From assembly GCF_000805385.1 (NCBI RefSeq), contig NZ_JTJW01000008.1, positions 186,001-250,000 on the forward strand: 64,000 nucleotides of DNA, written 5' to 3'. This stretch comes from Mycolicibacterium setense (GTDB taxonomy: Bacteria > Actinomycetota > Actinomycetes > Mycobacteriales > Mycobacteriaceae). The notes below the pieces were generated by a model. It worked only from the letters and a program-made list of their open reading frames with translations. It was not told the DNA's origin and made no database searches. The position numbers and the translations under genes were made by a program. Below are positions 1 to 8,144 of the stretch, piece after piece. Each line of letters opens with the position of its first letter. Positions within the stretch are counted from its first letter, which is position 1.

Positions 1-2141
1 GTCACCGCGTTGACGGTCAGGTACTCGCCGTGTTCGTCGTTCCAGTGAAACGGCGCGAAGCAGTTGCCCGGCCGCACCCGGTCGGACAGCACCGCGGGGA
101 GCACCGCGCGTCCACGCCGGGATGCCAACTCGACCGGCTGCCCCTCGACGATGTCGAGGTCCAGGGCGTCCAGCGGGTGGATTTCGACGAACGGCGCGGG
201 GTTGAGCTTGTTGAGCTTGTCCACCTTGCCGGTCTTGGTCATGGTGTGCCATTGATGTTGCAGCCGGCCGGTGTTGAGCACCATCGGATAGTCGTCATCG
301 GGGAGTTCCGCTGCATCCATATGCGGCCGGGCGTGAAAGACGGCCCGCCGCGATGGCGTCGGGAAGGCCAGCCGGGGCCGGTGACCGTGAGCGTCGACGA
401 AAAGGTCCTGGCTCACACCGTCGTTGACGTAGCGGATAGGGTGCCGGTCGTCCTTCCCGCCGGGGCCGTCGACCGGTGGAACCGGCCACTGCAACGGGGT
501 CCGGCGCAGCCGCTCATAGTCGGCGCCGCGCAGGTCATATCCGGTCTTGGGGTTGGCGAACCCGCGGATCTCGGCGAAGATTTCTTCGGCCGACTGGTAA
601 TCGAAGTGTTCGGCGAACCCCAGATGTGCTGCCACCTGGCAGATCAGCTGCCAGTCCGGGCGGGCCTGCCCGAGCGGGGCGACCGACGGGGTGAGCAGGG
701 TCAGGTTGCGCTCCGAATTGACCATCACGCCTTCGGATTCCGCCCACAATGCCGCGGGCAGCAGGATGTCGGCGTAGTGATTGGTGGCCGTGGACCGGTA
801 GGCATCCTGGACGACGACCAGCTCGGCGGCTTCCAAGCCGTTGATCACCGTCTTCCGGTTCGCCACGCTGGCAACGGGGTTGGTGCAGATGACCCAGCAG
901 GCCTTGATCTCGCCCTGCTCCATCTGTTCGAACATGCCGATGGTGCCCGGGCCCACCTCGGAGCGGATCGTGCCGGGTTCGATGCCCCATCGGGTCTCGA
1001 CGAAGGCCCGGTCATCGGCGGCGAGTACCGACCGCTGGCCGGGCAGACCCGGCCCCATGTAACCCATTTCGCGGCCGCCCATCGCGTTGGGCTGGCCGGT
1101 CAACGACATCGGGCCGCTACCCGGCCGGCAGATCGCGCCGGTGGCCAGGTGCAGGTTGCAGATCGCGTTGGTGTTCCACGTTCCGTGCGTGCTCTGGTTG
1201 AGCCCCATGGTCCAGCAGCTCATCCACTCCCCGGCCTCGGCGATCATCGCCGCGGCGGTACGGATGTCGGCCTCGGGGATTCCGGTGATCTCGGCGACCA
1301 GGGCCGGCGGATAATCGGCCAGGAACTCCGGCATCGCCTCCCAACCGGTGGTGTGTTCGGCGATGAACTCATGGTCGATCGCGCCGCTCGCAGCGTCTTC
1401 CAGGAGCAGGTGCAGCAGGCCGTTGAGCAGAGCCAGATCCGTGCCCGGCTTGATCTGCAGGAACAGGTCGGCACGTTCGGCGGTCTCAGTCCGGCGCGGG
1501 TCCACCACGATCAGCTTGGCGCCGGCCTTGAGCCGATCGGCCATGCGCAGGAACAGAATCGGATGACAGTCGGCCATGTTCGCACCGGTGACGAAGAACA
1601 GGTCGGCCCGATCGAAATCGGTGTAGGAACCCGGCGGCCCGTCGGCGCCGAGCGACTGTTTGAACCCGGTGCCCGCACTCGCCATGCACAACCGTGAATT
1701 CGATTCGATGTGCACGGTACGCAGGAAGCCCTTGGCGAGCTTGGTCGCCAGGTACTGCGCTTCCAGCGTCATCTGGCCCGACACATAGAGAGCGACGGCA
1801 TCCGGACCGTGCTCGTCGACGATGGCCCGCAACCGGCGGCCGGCTTCGGCCACCGCGTCGTCCACGGGCGTCGGCACCAGTTCATCGGCACGGCTGGGCC
1901 GCAGCAAAGCGGACTTCAGCCGGTCGTCGTCGGCGGCCATCAGCTCGGCGTGCATGGCACCCTTGGTGCACAGCCGCCCGAAATTGGTGGGGTGCAGCTT
2001 GTCGCCGCTCACCCGCGCGATCACCTTGCGGCCGTCATCGTCCCTGGTGGTGACCTCGATACCGCAGCCGACACCGCAGTACGAACACGCCGTCCGCTGT
2101 GTCGAGTCCGGGACCGGACCCGGGGCCGCGCCATCCGCCAT
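1..2141 (-). CDS. nasN: Assimilatory nitrate reductase, molybdopterin subunit/domain (partial, C-terminus off the left edge)
   Basis: Reduces nitrate to nitrite in the cytoplasm for nitrogen assimilation, using a bis-MGD molybdenum cofactor. The reading frame is open from an ATG at 2141 to the window edge (713 codons). The N-terminus has the [4Fe-4S] signature of periplasmic/assimilatory nitrate reductases: C19, C22, C26 and C58. Molybdopterin oxidoreductase domains follow, and the visible end (FHWNDEHGEYLTVNA) lies in the C-terminal pterin-binding domain. In M. smegmatis the corresponding enzyme, NasN, is known to carry a fused diflavin (FMN/FAD) reductase module after this point. That part would lie outside the window, so the fusion here is inference. 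The symbol is by analogy; narB is the usual name for ferredoxin-type relatives. It is the last gene of a minus-strand run, 119 bp after the universal stress gene. Confidence 0.88.
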   Translation of the reverse strand, partial: MADGAAPGPVPDSTQRTACSYCGVGCGIEVTTRDDDGRKVIARVSGDKLHPTNFGRLCTKGAMHAELMAADDDRLKSALLRPSRADELVPTPVDDAVAEAGRRLRAIVDEHGPDAVALYVSGQMTLEAQYLATKLAKGFLRTVHIESNSRLCMASAGTGFKQSLGADGPPGSYTDFDRADLFFVTGANMADCHPILFLRMADRLKAGAKLIVVDPRRTETAERADLFLQIKPGTDLALLNGLLHLLLEDAASGAIDHEFIAEHTTGWEAMPEFLADYPPALVAEITGIPEADIRTAAAMIAEAGEWMSCWTMGLNQSTHGTWNTNAICNLHLATGAICRPGSGPMSLTGQPNAMGGREMGYMGPGLPGQRSVLAADDRAFVETRWGIEPGTIRSEVGPGTIGMFEQMEQGEIKACWVICTNPVASVANRKTVINGLEAAELVVVQDAYRSTATNHYADILLPAALWAESEGVMVNSERNLTLLTPSVAPLGQARPDWQLICQVAAHLGFAEHFDYQSAEEIFAEIRGFANPKTGYDLRGADYERLRRTPLQWPVPPVDGPGGKDDRHPIRYVNDGVSQDLFVDAHGHRPRLAFPTPSRRAVFHARPHMDAAELPDDDYPMVLNTGRLQHQWHTMTKTGKVDKLNKLNPAPFVEIHPLDALDLDIVEGQPVELASRRGRAVLPAVLSDRVRPGNCFAPFHWNDEHGEYLTVNAV

Positions 2142-2260
2142 GTCCCCATCTTGCGGTGAGGGTGTTGTCGGATCTTTCCGGCGAGGTTATCGGGACGAAA
2201 ACTGATCCTCACCGCGTGAAGACGCCCATTGTGAGGACAATAACCCCAGTTCAGAGTGCT

Positions 2261-2653
2261 TTAGTGGCTCTCAGGTTTGACCGCCAGCACCGGTTTCGGA
2301 CACTCCAGCAGCAGTTGTTGCGACACGCTGCCCAGCAAAAGCTTGCCCACCGGGCTGCGGTGCCGGATTCCGATCACCAGCAACTCCGCCTCAGGCGCGT
2401 CCATCGCATCGAGCAATTCGGTGGCCGCATCGACCCCCACCGGCTGCCGCAACTCGAACGGCACGCCGCTCTCCCGCAACCGTTCCTCGACGTCGTGGAC
2501 CTGACCGGAGCGGGCGAACCGGGAATCCACGTAGGCCTCACCCGACGTCGCGTTGATCACCAACAGGCTGGTGCCCCGCAGGGCCGCCTCTGCGATGCCG
2601 TGCTCGATGGCGGCAATACCGAAAGCGTCCGCGGTGTAGCCGATGACGATCAT
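2261..2653 (-). CDS. Universal stress protein, UspA family (single domain)
   Basis: A 130-residue single-domain Usp protein, probably a small ATP-binding stress regulator. It starts MIVIGYTADAFG, with the alpha/beta fold typical of the family. Near the C-terminus it has the nucleotide-binding glycine pattern G-I-R-H...VGKLLLGS, followed by the usual end strand (KPVLAVKPE). I chose the ATG at 2653 because AGGAGAA sits just upstream and family homology begins there; the frame stays open upstream only through a repeat-derived stretch. The gene follows tctA by 61 bp, and that gap contains two copies of the ribosome-site repeat. Its substrate or partner is unknown. Location beside the tricarboxylate transporter may reflect co-transcription only. 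Confidence 0.88.
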   Translation of the reverse strand: MIVIGYTADAFGIAAIEHGIAEAALRGTSLLVINATSGEAYVDSRFARSGQVHDVEERLRESGVPFELRQPVGVDAATELLDAMDAPEAELLVIGIRHRSPVGKLLLGSVSQQLLLECPKPVLAVKPESH

Positions 2654-2656
2654 TGA

Positions 2657-2712
2657 TTCTCCTCGCGCGAGCGCTCGTCGGTTGTCTTCTCCTCGCGCAA
2701 GCGCTCGTCGGT
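2657..2712 (-). repeat. Two-copy 26-bp direct repeat carrying a Shine-Dalgarno core
   Basis: Copies at 2657-2682 and 2687-2712 differ at one base (2670 versus 2700), with a 30-bp period. Read on the minus strand each copy ends in AGGAGAA; the copy nearer the gene serves as the ribosome site for the universal stress protein (ATG at 2653). The second copy ends 2 bases before the tctA stop codon and precedes no ATG at a useful distance. The unit therefore looks like a duplicated translation-start cassette. Confidence 0.8.
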
Positions 2713-2714
2713 GA

Positions 2715-4256
2715 TCATGCTTGGGCCGCCTTCTCCTGCTGATCCGCATCGTCCTCGACGATCAACAACGTTTCCTCGCTACGGTGCATCAGCTTGAGCA
2801 CCAACGGCATCAACAGCAGGATGGCCATGAGGACATAGGTGACGATCGCCACCGGTTCGGTGAACAGGCTGGTCCAGTCACCGCCGCCGAGTTGCAGGCT
2901 CTGGCGCAGTTGCCGTTCGATGCGCGGGCCGAGGATCACCCCGATGATCAACGGCAGCACCGGTAGGCCGAACCGGCGCATCATCAACCCCAGCAGGCCG
3001 AACACGAGCAGCAGGGCCAGGTCCAGCGGTTGCACGTTGACGGCCAGGGCCCCCAGCGTGGCGAAGAACAAGATGCCCGCATACAGGTACGGCCGCGGGG
3101 TGCGCAGCAGCTTGGCCCACAGCGGCGCCAGCGGCAGGTTGAGTACCAATAGCAGGAGGTTGCCGATGAACAGGCTGGCGATCAGCGTCCAGATCAGCAG
3201 CGGTTCCTTTTCGAAAAGGGTTGGGCCGGGCTGTATCCCATAGGATACGAACGCGGTGAGCATCACCGCGGCCGTGGCGTTGGTGGGCAGGCCCAGCGAC
3301 AGCATCGGCACGAGAGTTCCCGCCGCCGAGGCGTTGTTGGCCGCTTCCGGCCCGGCCACGCCTTCGATGGCTCCCTTGCCGAACTCCTCGGGGTGTTTGG
3401 AGAGGCGCTTCTCGGTGATATAGGACAGGAACGTCGGCAACTCGGCGCCACCGGCCGGCAGGGCGCCGAACGGGAATCCGTAGGCGGTGCCCCGCAGCCA
3501 AGGCTTCCACGACCTAGCGAAATCCTGGCGGCTCATCCACGGTCGCCCCACCGGGATCACATCGGCCGGCCGGCGGCGCAGGTGCGCCGCCACCCACAGC
3601 GCCTCGCCGAGCGCGAAGATCGCCACCGCGATCACCACGATGTCGATACCGTCGGACAGCTGCGGCAGGCCGAAGGTCGCACGCGGCTGGCCGGTCAGAA
3701 AGTCGATGCCGACCACCCCGATCGCCAGACCGAGGAACAGCGAGATCGCCCCGCGCAGCTTGGAGGAGCCGAGCACGGCGGTGACCGCAACCAGGGCGAA
3801 CAGCATGATCGCCAGGTAGGACGGTGCGCCCAGGGTCACCGCGAACCGCGAGATCGGCGGCGCGAAGGCGGCCAGCAGCGCGGTGCCGATCGCGCCAGCC
3901 ACGAACGATCCGATCGCGGCGGTGGCCAGAGCCTGCGCGGCCCGCCCGGCCTTGGCCATCTTGTTGCCCTCGATCGCGGTGATCACCGACGACGACTCCC
4001 CGGGCGTGTTCAGCAGGATCGAGGTGGTCGACCCGCCGTACATCCCGCCGTAGAAGATTCCGGCGAACATGATGAACGCCGCACTCGGGCTGACGTTGTA
4101 GGTCACGGGCAGCAGCAGGGCCACCGTCATGGCCGGGCCGATTCCCGGCAGCACGCCCACCGCGGTACCCAGCAGCACGCCGATCACCGCGTACAGCAGG
4201 TTCATGGGCGTCGCCGCCTCGGCGAACCCCTGCATGAGCCAGTCGAAGTTACCCAT
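2715..4256 (-). CDS. tctA: Tripartite tricarboxylate transporter large permease, TctA family
   Basis: The large (about 12-segment) membrane subunit of a binding-protein-dependent secondary transporter for tricarboxylates or related organic acids. At 513 aa it has normal family length. Family hallmarks seen are the glycine-rich first half with GVLPGIGPAMTVALLLP, the loop MYGGSTTSILLNTPGES, and the second internal repeat containing LPAGGAELPTFLSY and LGLPTNATAAVML. The C-terminus is a charged cytoplasmic tail. It starts with ATG at 4256, directly against the tctB stop codon (4257-4259), so the three tct genes form one operon in the order tctC, tctB, tctA. The substrate cannot be read from the sequence; citrate is plausible because a CitA/CitB-type sensor pair is divergent from the operon. 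Confidence 0.93.
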   Translation of the reverse strand: MGNFDWLMQGFAEAATPMNLLYAVIGVLLGTAVGVLPGIGPAMTVALLLPVTYNVSPSAAFIMFAGIFYGGMYGGSTTSILLNTPGESSSVITAIEGNKMAKAGRAAQALATAAIGSFVAGAIGTALLAAFAPPISRFAVTLGAPSYLAIMLFALVAVTAVLGSSKLRGAISLFLGLAIGVVGIDFLTGQPRATFGLPQLSDGIDIVVIAVAIFALGEALWVAAHLRRRPADVIPVGRPWMSRQDFARSWKPWLRGTAYGFPFGALPAGGAELPTFLSYITEKRLSKHPEEFGKGAIEGVAGPEAANNASAAGTLVPMLSLGLPTNATAAVMLTAFVSYGIQPGPTLFEKEPLLIWTLIASLFIGNLLLLVLNLPLAPLWAKLLRTPRPYLYAGILFFATLGALAVNVQPLDLALLLVFGLLGLMMRRFGLPVLPLIIGVILGPRIERQLRQSLQLGGGDWTSLFTEPVAIVTYVLMAILLLMPLVLKLMHRSEETLLIVEDDADQQEKAAQA

Positions 4257-4742
4257 CTACAGAATCCCGTCCAGAATGCCTGCGGGCAGCGGGATTCCGA
4301 GCCCGGAATAGAACGCGTAGAAGCTCGCCACCGAAAGCACTGTGCCGATCGCAAGGTTGCGGATGTAGTGGCGATTGCCGAGAATCGTTGCCGCCCCGGC
4401 GAACAGCAGCGCCCCCATGATTGCCCAGCCCAACGGCTTGACCAGGATGGTCACCAACACGAACAGTCCGACCAGCAGCCCCACGGTGCGCCAGTCCCCC
4501 GGCATGTTCGGATCGACGTCCTCGCCGGCATCTGCCTCACCGACCGACCCTCGCGGGATCGCCAGCGCCAGGACGATCGCCAGCGCGATCAGGATGATGC
4601 CGATTCCCAGCGGAAAGGCGCGCGGCCCAACGGGATCCACCTTGGCGAACCCGCCGGTCAGGGTGAGCGCGTCATAGATCAGGAATCCGCCGACGGCCAC
4701 CAGGACCGCGCAGACCAGATACTGGGCCTTGTCGACCTTCAC
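4257..4742 (-). CDS. tctB: Tripartite tricarboxylate transporter small permease, TctB family
   Basis: The small four-helix membrane subunit that pairs with TctA. It is 161 aa, with hydrophobic segments at about residues 8-26, 43-61, 87-110 and 118-160, separated by an acidic loop (EADAGEDVDPN). The N-terminal motif DPVGPRAFPLGIGIILI is typical of TctB. The ATG at 4742 overlaps the tctC stop codon (ATGA), and the gene ends flush against tctA, which supports translational coupling and a fixed subunit ratio. Confidence 0.9.
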   Translation of the reverse strand: MKVDKAQYLVCAVLVAVGGFLIYDALTLTGGFAKVDPVGPRAFPLGIGIILIALAIVLALAIPRGSVGEADAGEDVDPNMPGDWRTVGLLVGLFVLVTILVKPLGWAIMGALLFAGAATILGNRHYIRNLAIGTVLSVASFYAFYSGLGIPLPAGILDGIL

Positions 4743-5722
4743 AACAACCCCAATTCGCTCAGCGTCGTCGAGACGCGGTTGTCCTGATCACGCAGGAACT
4801 GTTCGAATTCCGCGCCGGTGCTGAACGCGTCGCTCCACCCGTTCTTGATCAGCGCATCACGCCACTGCTGGGTGCCGTGCAGATCCGTCAGGGCGCGCAC
4901 CATCGCATCCCTGGCCTCACCGGAAATACCTGGCGGCGCGAGTATTCCGCGCCAATTGGTGAACGTGAGGTCGATGCCCGACTCGGACAGGGTCGGCGCG
5001 TCGACTCCCTCGACACGTTTGGCTCCCGACACCGCCAGCACTCGGACCTGCCCCGCCTCGATCTGGTCGACGAACTCACCGAGTCCGGTCGTGCCCGCGG
5101 CGATCTTCTTGCCCAGCAGGGCGGTCAGCAGATCACCGCCGCCGTCGTAGGTGATGTAGTTGACCTTGCGCGGGTCGAGTCCGACCGCGCGTGCGGTTTC
5201 CATCGGGAACAGATGATCCGGCCCGCCCGGCGAGGAGCCGCCGCCGATGGTGATCTTGGCCGGATCGGCCTTCCAGGCCGCGACCAGATCGCCGATGGTG
5301 CGGAACGGCGAATCCCCCGGCACCAGAATGCCTTCCTGTTCCTCCACCACCTTGGCCAGTGCGGTGGCGTCGGACGCCCGCGCCGACGAACCGTTGGTGT
5401 ACACGGCTCCCACGACACCGAGGCCCATCATCATCATGAGGTCGTCGTTGCCTCGTTCGTTCATCAGCCGTGCCATCGCGACGGTGCCGCCGGCTCCGAT
5501 GACGTTGAACACCTCGATGCGCCCGGTGATGTCAGCGTCTTCCATGACCTTCACCGCGGTGCGCGCGGTCAGGTCGTAGCCGCCGCCCGGGCTGTTGGGC
5601 ACCATCATGCGCAGCCGGTGCAGGCCGCGGGATTCATCCCCCCGGGTGACCCCGCACGCTGTCACCAGCATCAGCGCGACCACGGCCACTGTCAGCGCGG
5701 CACCTAGACGTCGAAATCTCAT
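4739..5722 (-). CDS. tctC: Tripartite tricarboxylate transporter substrate-binding lipoprotein, TctC family
   Basis: The extracytoplasmic solute receptor that captures the organic acid and delivers it to TctA/TctB. The protein is 327 aa from the ATG at 5722. It has a short basic start (MRFRRLG), a hydrophobic core and a lipobox ending at C23 (LMLVTAC), so it should be a membrane-anchored lipoprotein. The mature part has TctC features: VPNSPGGGYDLTAR near the start, NVIGAGG, and the later GGGSSPGGPDH and YDGGGD segments. The frame stays open further upstream, but that stretch lies in the divergent regulator's region and has no TctC homology. First gene of the tct operon; divergent from the sensor kinase with 67 bp between the starts. 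Confidence 0.92.
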   Translation of the reverse strand: MRFRRLGAALTVAVVALMLVTACGVTRGDESRGLHRLRMMVPNSPGGGYDLTARTAVKVMEDADITGRIEVFNVIGAGGTVAMARLMNERGNDDLMMMMGLGVVGAVYTNGSSARASDATALAKVVEEQEGILVPGDSPFRTIGDLVAAWKADPAKITIGGGSSPGGPDHLFPMETARAVGLDPRKVNYITYDGGGDLLTALLGKKIAAGTTGLGEFVDQIEAGQVRVLAVSGAKRVEGVDAPTLSESGIDLTFTNWRGILAPPGISGEARDAMVRALTDLHGTQQWRDALIKNGWSDAFSTGAEFEQFLRDQDNRVSTTLSELGLL

Positions 5723-5746
5723 GTTCAGCAATACTGGACCCCTGAC

Positions 5747-5760
5747 GTGACGTAGGTCAC
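5747..5760. promoter_or_regulatory. Palindrome GTGAC-N4-GTCAC in the tctC/sensor-kinase divergent promoter region
   Basis: A perfect 5-bp inverted repeat with a 4-bp spacer, in the middle of the 67-bp divergent space. It could be the operator of the adjacent CitB-type regulator. It also fits the core of mycobacterial CRP sites (GTG-N8-CAC), which would suit catabolite control of a carboxylate transporter. This is one site, and I cannot test its statistical weight here. Confidence 0.4.
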
Positions 5761-5789
5761 CCATTCGGACGCAAAGGAAGTTTTGTTCG

Positions 5790-7412
5790 TTGAGTTCATC
5801 GGTCGCGCGTTCGCCGGTCGCGCGTTCACGGTTGTTGCGGGGCGGCAGCCTGGCGGGGCGCTTCCTGGTGTTCCAGTTACTGGTGGTCGCGGTGGTGCTG
5901 ATTGCCGTGGCCGCGGTATCGGTCACGCAGTCCACCCGGGAGTTCCGGGATGTGCGCGGGCAGAGGATGATCGCGGTCGCCGAGAACATGGCCTCCACAC
6001 CCATCGTCCGGGACCGGTACGACGACCCGTTCGCCGCGCAAATACTGGCACCCGAGGTCGACCGTGCGGCGGCTCTGTCGGGTGCTGAACTGGCCGAGAT
6101 CGCCGATCCGGCGGGAATCGTGCGGGTATCGTCCGACCCGGCCCGCGTCGGGCGACGGCTCGACCTGAGCACCACCCGCGCCGATGAGGGCCGAGCCTGG
6201 TCCGGCGACACCGACGTCGACGGCACCCATCGACTGGTGGGCCAGGTTCCCATCCTGGCGGCCGATGGCGCGGTGCTGGCGATCGCCTCGGTCAGCGAGC
6301 GCTACCCGTCGATATGGGAGTTGTTGAGCGGGGCCGGCGAACGGCTGTTGATCTACCTCGGGCTGGGCGCGACACTCGGGATGCTCGCGTCGTGGCTGTT
6401 GTCGCGTCGCATCAATCGACACACCCGCGGTCTGGACATCGCCGAGATCGCCGGCCTGGCCGATCACCGGGAGGCGCTGCTGCACAGCATCCGTGAAGGC
6501 GTGGTGGCGGTGAACAACGAGGGCGTCATCACGGTGATCAACGACAGCGCATCCGATCTGCTGGGCATCGGAGCAGAGGCCGTGGGCCACCGCGCCGACG
6601 AGGTGGACTTGGAGCCGGCGATCGTGGAATTCCTGTTGTCCGGCACCGGAACTCAGGCCGACGAATCGGACGTGGTGATCACCACCCGAAGCCGGGTGCT
6701 GGCACTCAACCGCCGCGCAGCCCGCAGCCAAGGGCAGCGCATCGGTACCGTGACCACCATGCGCGACAGCACCGAGCTCGCCGCCCTACAGGCACAGTTG
6801 TCCTCACACCGCAGCGTGACCGACACGCTGCGGGCCCAGACCCATGAGTTCTCCAATCAGCTGCACACCATCTCCGGGCTGGTACAGCTCGGAGAATTCG
6901 ATGCGGTGCGCGACGTGGTCGGCACCCTGACCCGACGCCGCGCAGAGATCAACGATGCTGTCAACCAACATGTTTCCGATCCGGCAGTGGCGGCGCTGCT
7001 GATCGCCAAGACATCACTGGCCGCCGAGAGCGGAGTCGCCCTCACCCTGGCCGGCGACAGCCACCTCAGCGCGCTCGCCCCGGCGTTGGCAACGGACGTG
7101 ATCACGTTGCTGGGCAATCTGATCGACAACGCCGTCGATGCGTCCGTCGGGTCGGCGGCCGCACGGGTGGAGGTGCGTATCGATGACTCGGCCGGGCTGC
7201 TGCTGGCCGTATCGGATTCGGGACCCGGTGTGCCCGAACACCTTCGGGAGTCGATCTTCTCCCGAGGAGTCACCTCGAAAGCCGAGGTGCCCGGCGGCAG
7301 GGGCATCGGCTTGGCGTTGGTACGCCTGGTGACCGCCCAGCACGGCGGCGAGGTGGAAGTCACCGACGCGCCCGGAGGCGGCGCCCTGTTCGTGGTGAGT
7401 CTTCATGCGTGA
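5790..7412 (+). CDS. Sensor histidine kinase, CitA/DcuS (DpiB) family
   Basis: A membrane sensor that probably detects a di- or tricarboxylate outside the cell and phosphorylates the regulator encoded next to it. The 540 aa contain TM1 at about 24-46, an extracytoplasmic sCache-type sensing region (about 47-185), TM2 at about 186-206, a cytoplasmic PAS domain (about 228-330), and a DHp segment with the family's HEFSNQLH motif, H352 being the phosphoacceptor. A GHKL ATPase follows, with an N box (LLGNLIDNAVDA), a G1 box (DSGPGVP) and a G2 box (GRGIGLALV). The start is TTG at 5790, chosen because AAAGGAAG lies 9 bases upstream. It overlaps the regulator gene by 8 bp. Divergence from tctCBA suggests it controls that transporter (inference). 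Confidence 0.92.
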   Translation: MSSSVARSPVARSRLLRGGSLAGRFLVFQLLVVAVVLIAVAAVSVTQSTREFRDVRGQRMIAVAENMASTPIVRDRYDDPFAAQILAPEVDRAAALSGAELAEIADPAGIVRVSSDPARVGRRLDLSTTRADEGRAWSGDTDVDGTHRLVGQVPILAADGAVLAIASVSERYPSIWELLSGAGERLLIYLGLGATLGMLASWLLSRRINRHTRGLDIAEIAGLADHREALLHSIREGVVAVNNEGVITVINDSASDLLGIGAEAVGHRADEVDLEPAIVEFLLSGTGTQADESDVVITTRSRVLALNRRAARSQGQRIGTVTTMRDSTELAALQAQLSSHRSVTDTLRAQTHEFSNQLHTISGLVQLGEFDAVRDVVGTLTRRRAEINDAVNQHVSDPAVAALLIAKTSLAAESGVALTLAGDSHLSALAPALATDVITLLGNLIDNAVDASVGSAAARVEVRIDDSAGLLLAVSDSGPGVPEHLRESIFSRGVTSKAEVPGGRGIGLALVRLVTAQHGGEVEVTDAPGGGALFVVSLHA

Positions 7413-8055
7413 CGTACTGGTCGTCGACGACGACTTCATGGTGGCCGAGATACATCGTCGCTTCGTCGACCGCGTCGACGGCTACCGCACCGTGTCGGTG
7501 GCGCGCAACGGCACCGACGCCCTCGCTGCCGCCGCCGAACTTCGCCCCGACCTGATCCTGCTCGACGTCTACCTGCCGGACATGACGGGGTTGGACGTGC
7601 TGCGGCGGTTGCGTACCGACGGCGACCTGGTGGGCGTCATCATGGTCACCGCCGCCCGCGAACTCGACACGGTGCGTGGCGCGTTGGACGGCGGGGCCGC
7701 CGACTACCTGATCAAGCCGTTCGACTTCGATCAACTGCGGGCGAAACTGGTGGCCTTCGCCGCACGTGCCGATGCGCTGGCAGCCGAGGGCGGTGCGGAT
7801 CAATCGACCATCGACGCCTTGTTCGGTGGCCCGGCCTCCGCCCCACCCAAGGGCCTCGGCGCCGAAACTGGTCGACTGGTCATGGATGCCGTTCGCGCCG
7901 CGGGCGAGGTGTCGGCTGCGGAATGCGCAGAGCTGGTAGGTATTTCGCGAGTCAGTGCGCGGCGCTACCTGGAGTACTACCTGAGCACCGGGGCGCTCGA
8001 GCTGCGGTTGCAGTATGGCGCCGGCCGACCCGCACGGCGCTACCGGGCCAGGTGA
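7405..8055 (+). CDS. Response regulator, CitB/DcuR (DpiA) family
   Basis: The DNA-binding partner of the upstream CitA-type kinase. The 216-aa protein has a receiver domain with acidic pocket D8-D10, phosphoacceptor D54 (LILLDVYLP) and K104 (LIKPF). A linker and a C-terminal helix-turn-helix follow (about 165-205, VSAAECAELVGISRVSARRYLEY), the layout of CitB-type activators. The ATG at 7405 lies inside the end of the kinase gene. Likely target: the divergent tct operon, possibly through the GTGAC palindrome in the shared promoter region. Confidence 0.92.
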   Translation: MRDVLVVDDDFMVAEIHRRFVDRVDGYRTVSVARNGTDALAAAAELRPDLILLDVYLPDMTGLDVLRRLRTDGDLVGVIMVTAARELDTVRGALDGGAADYLIKPFDFDQLRAKLVAFAARADALAAEGGADQSTIDALFGGPASAPPKGLGAETGRLVMDAVRAAGEVSAAECAELVGISRVSARRYLEYYLSTGALELRLQYGAGRPARRYRAR

Positions 8056-8087
8056 GCAGTCCCTGCCGTCGCGTCCGAGGCGGTTGA

Positions 8088-8106
8088 AGGTCCATAAAGT
8101 GGACCT
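8088..8106. other. 7-bp inverted repeat (AGGTCCA-N5-TGGACCT)
   Basis: Lies 33 bp after the response-regulator stop and 38 bp before the next start codon. It has no T-run, so it is either a weak terminator-type hairpin for the two-component operon or an operator for the amidotransferase gene. The sequence does not decide between them. Confidence 0.35.
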
Positions 8107-8144
8107 GAAATGCCACGGCCGGCGGGAACCGAAATAATGGCGGT

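Noticed and set aside
30..1697. 555-codon plus-strand open frame
   Set aside because: Antisense to the nitrate reductase; composition is Arg/Gly/His-rich with no motif. High-GC shadow frame.
2142..2260. GlnR box or ANTAR/NasR-type leader before the nitrate reductase
   Set aside because: A GATAAC-N6-GGAAAG stretch (around 2175-2193, minus strand) is too far from the GlnR consensus to claim, and I could not draw two convincing tandem hairpins.
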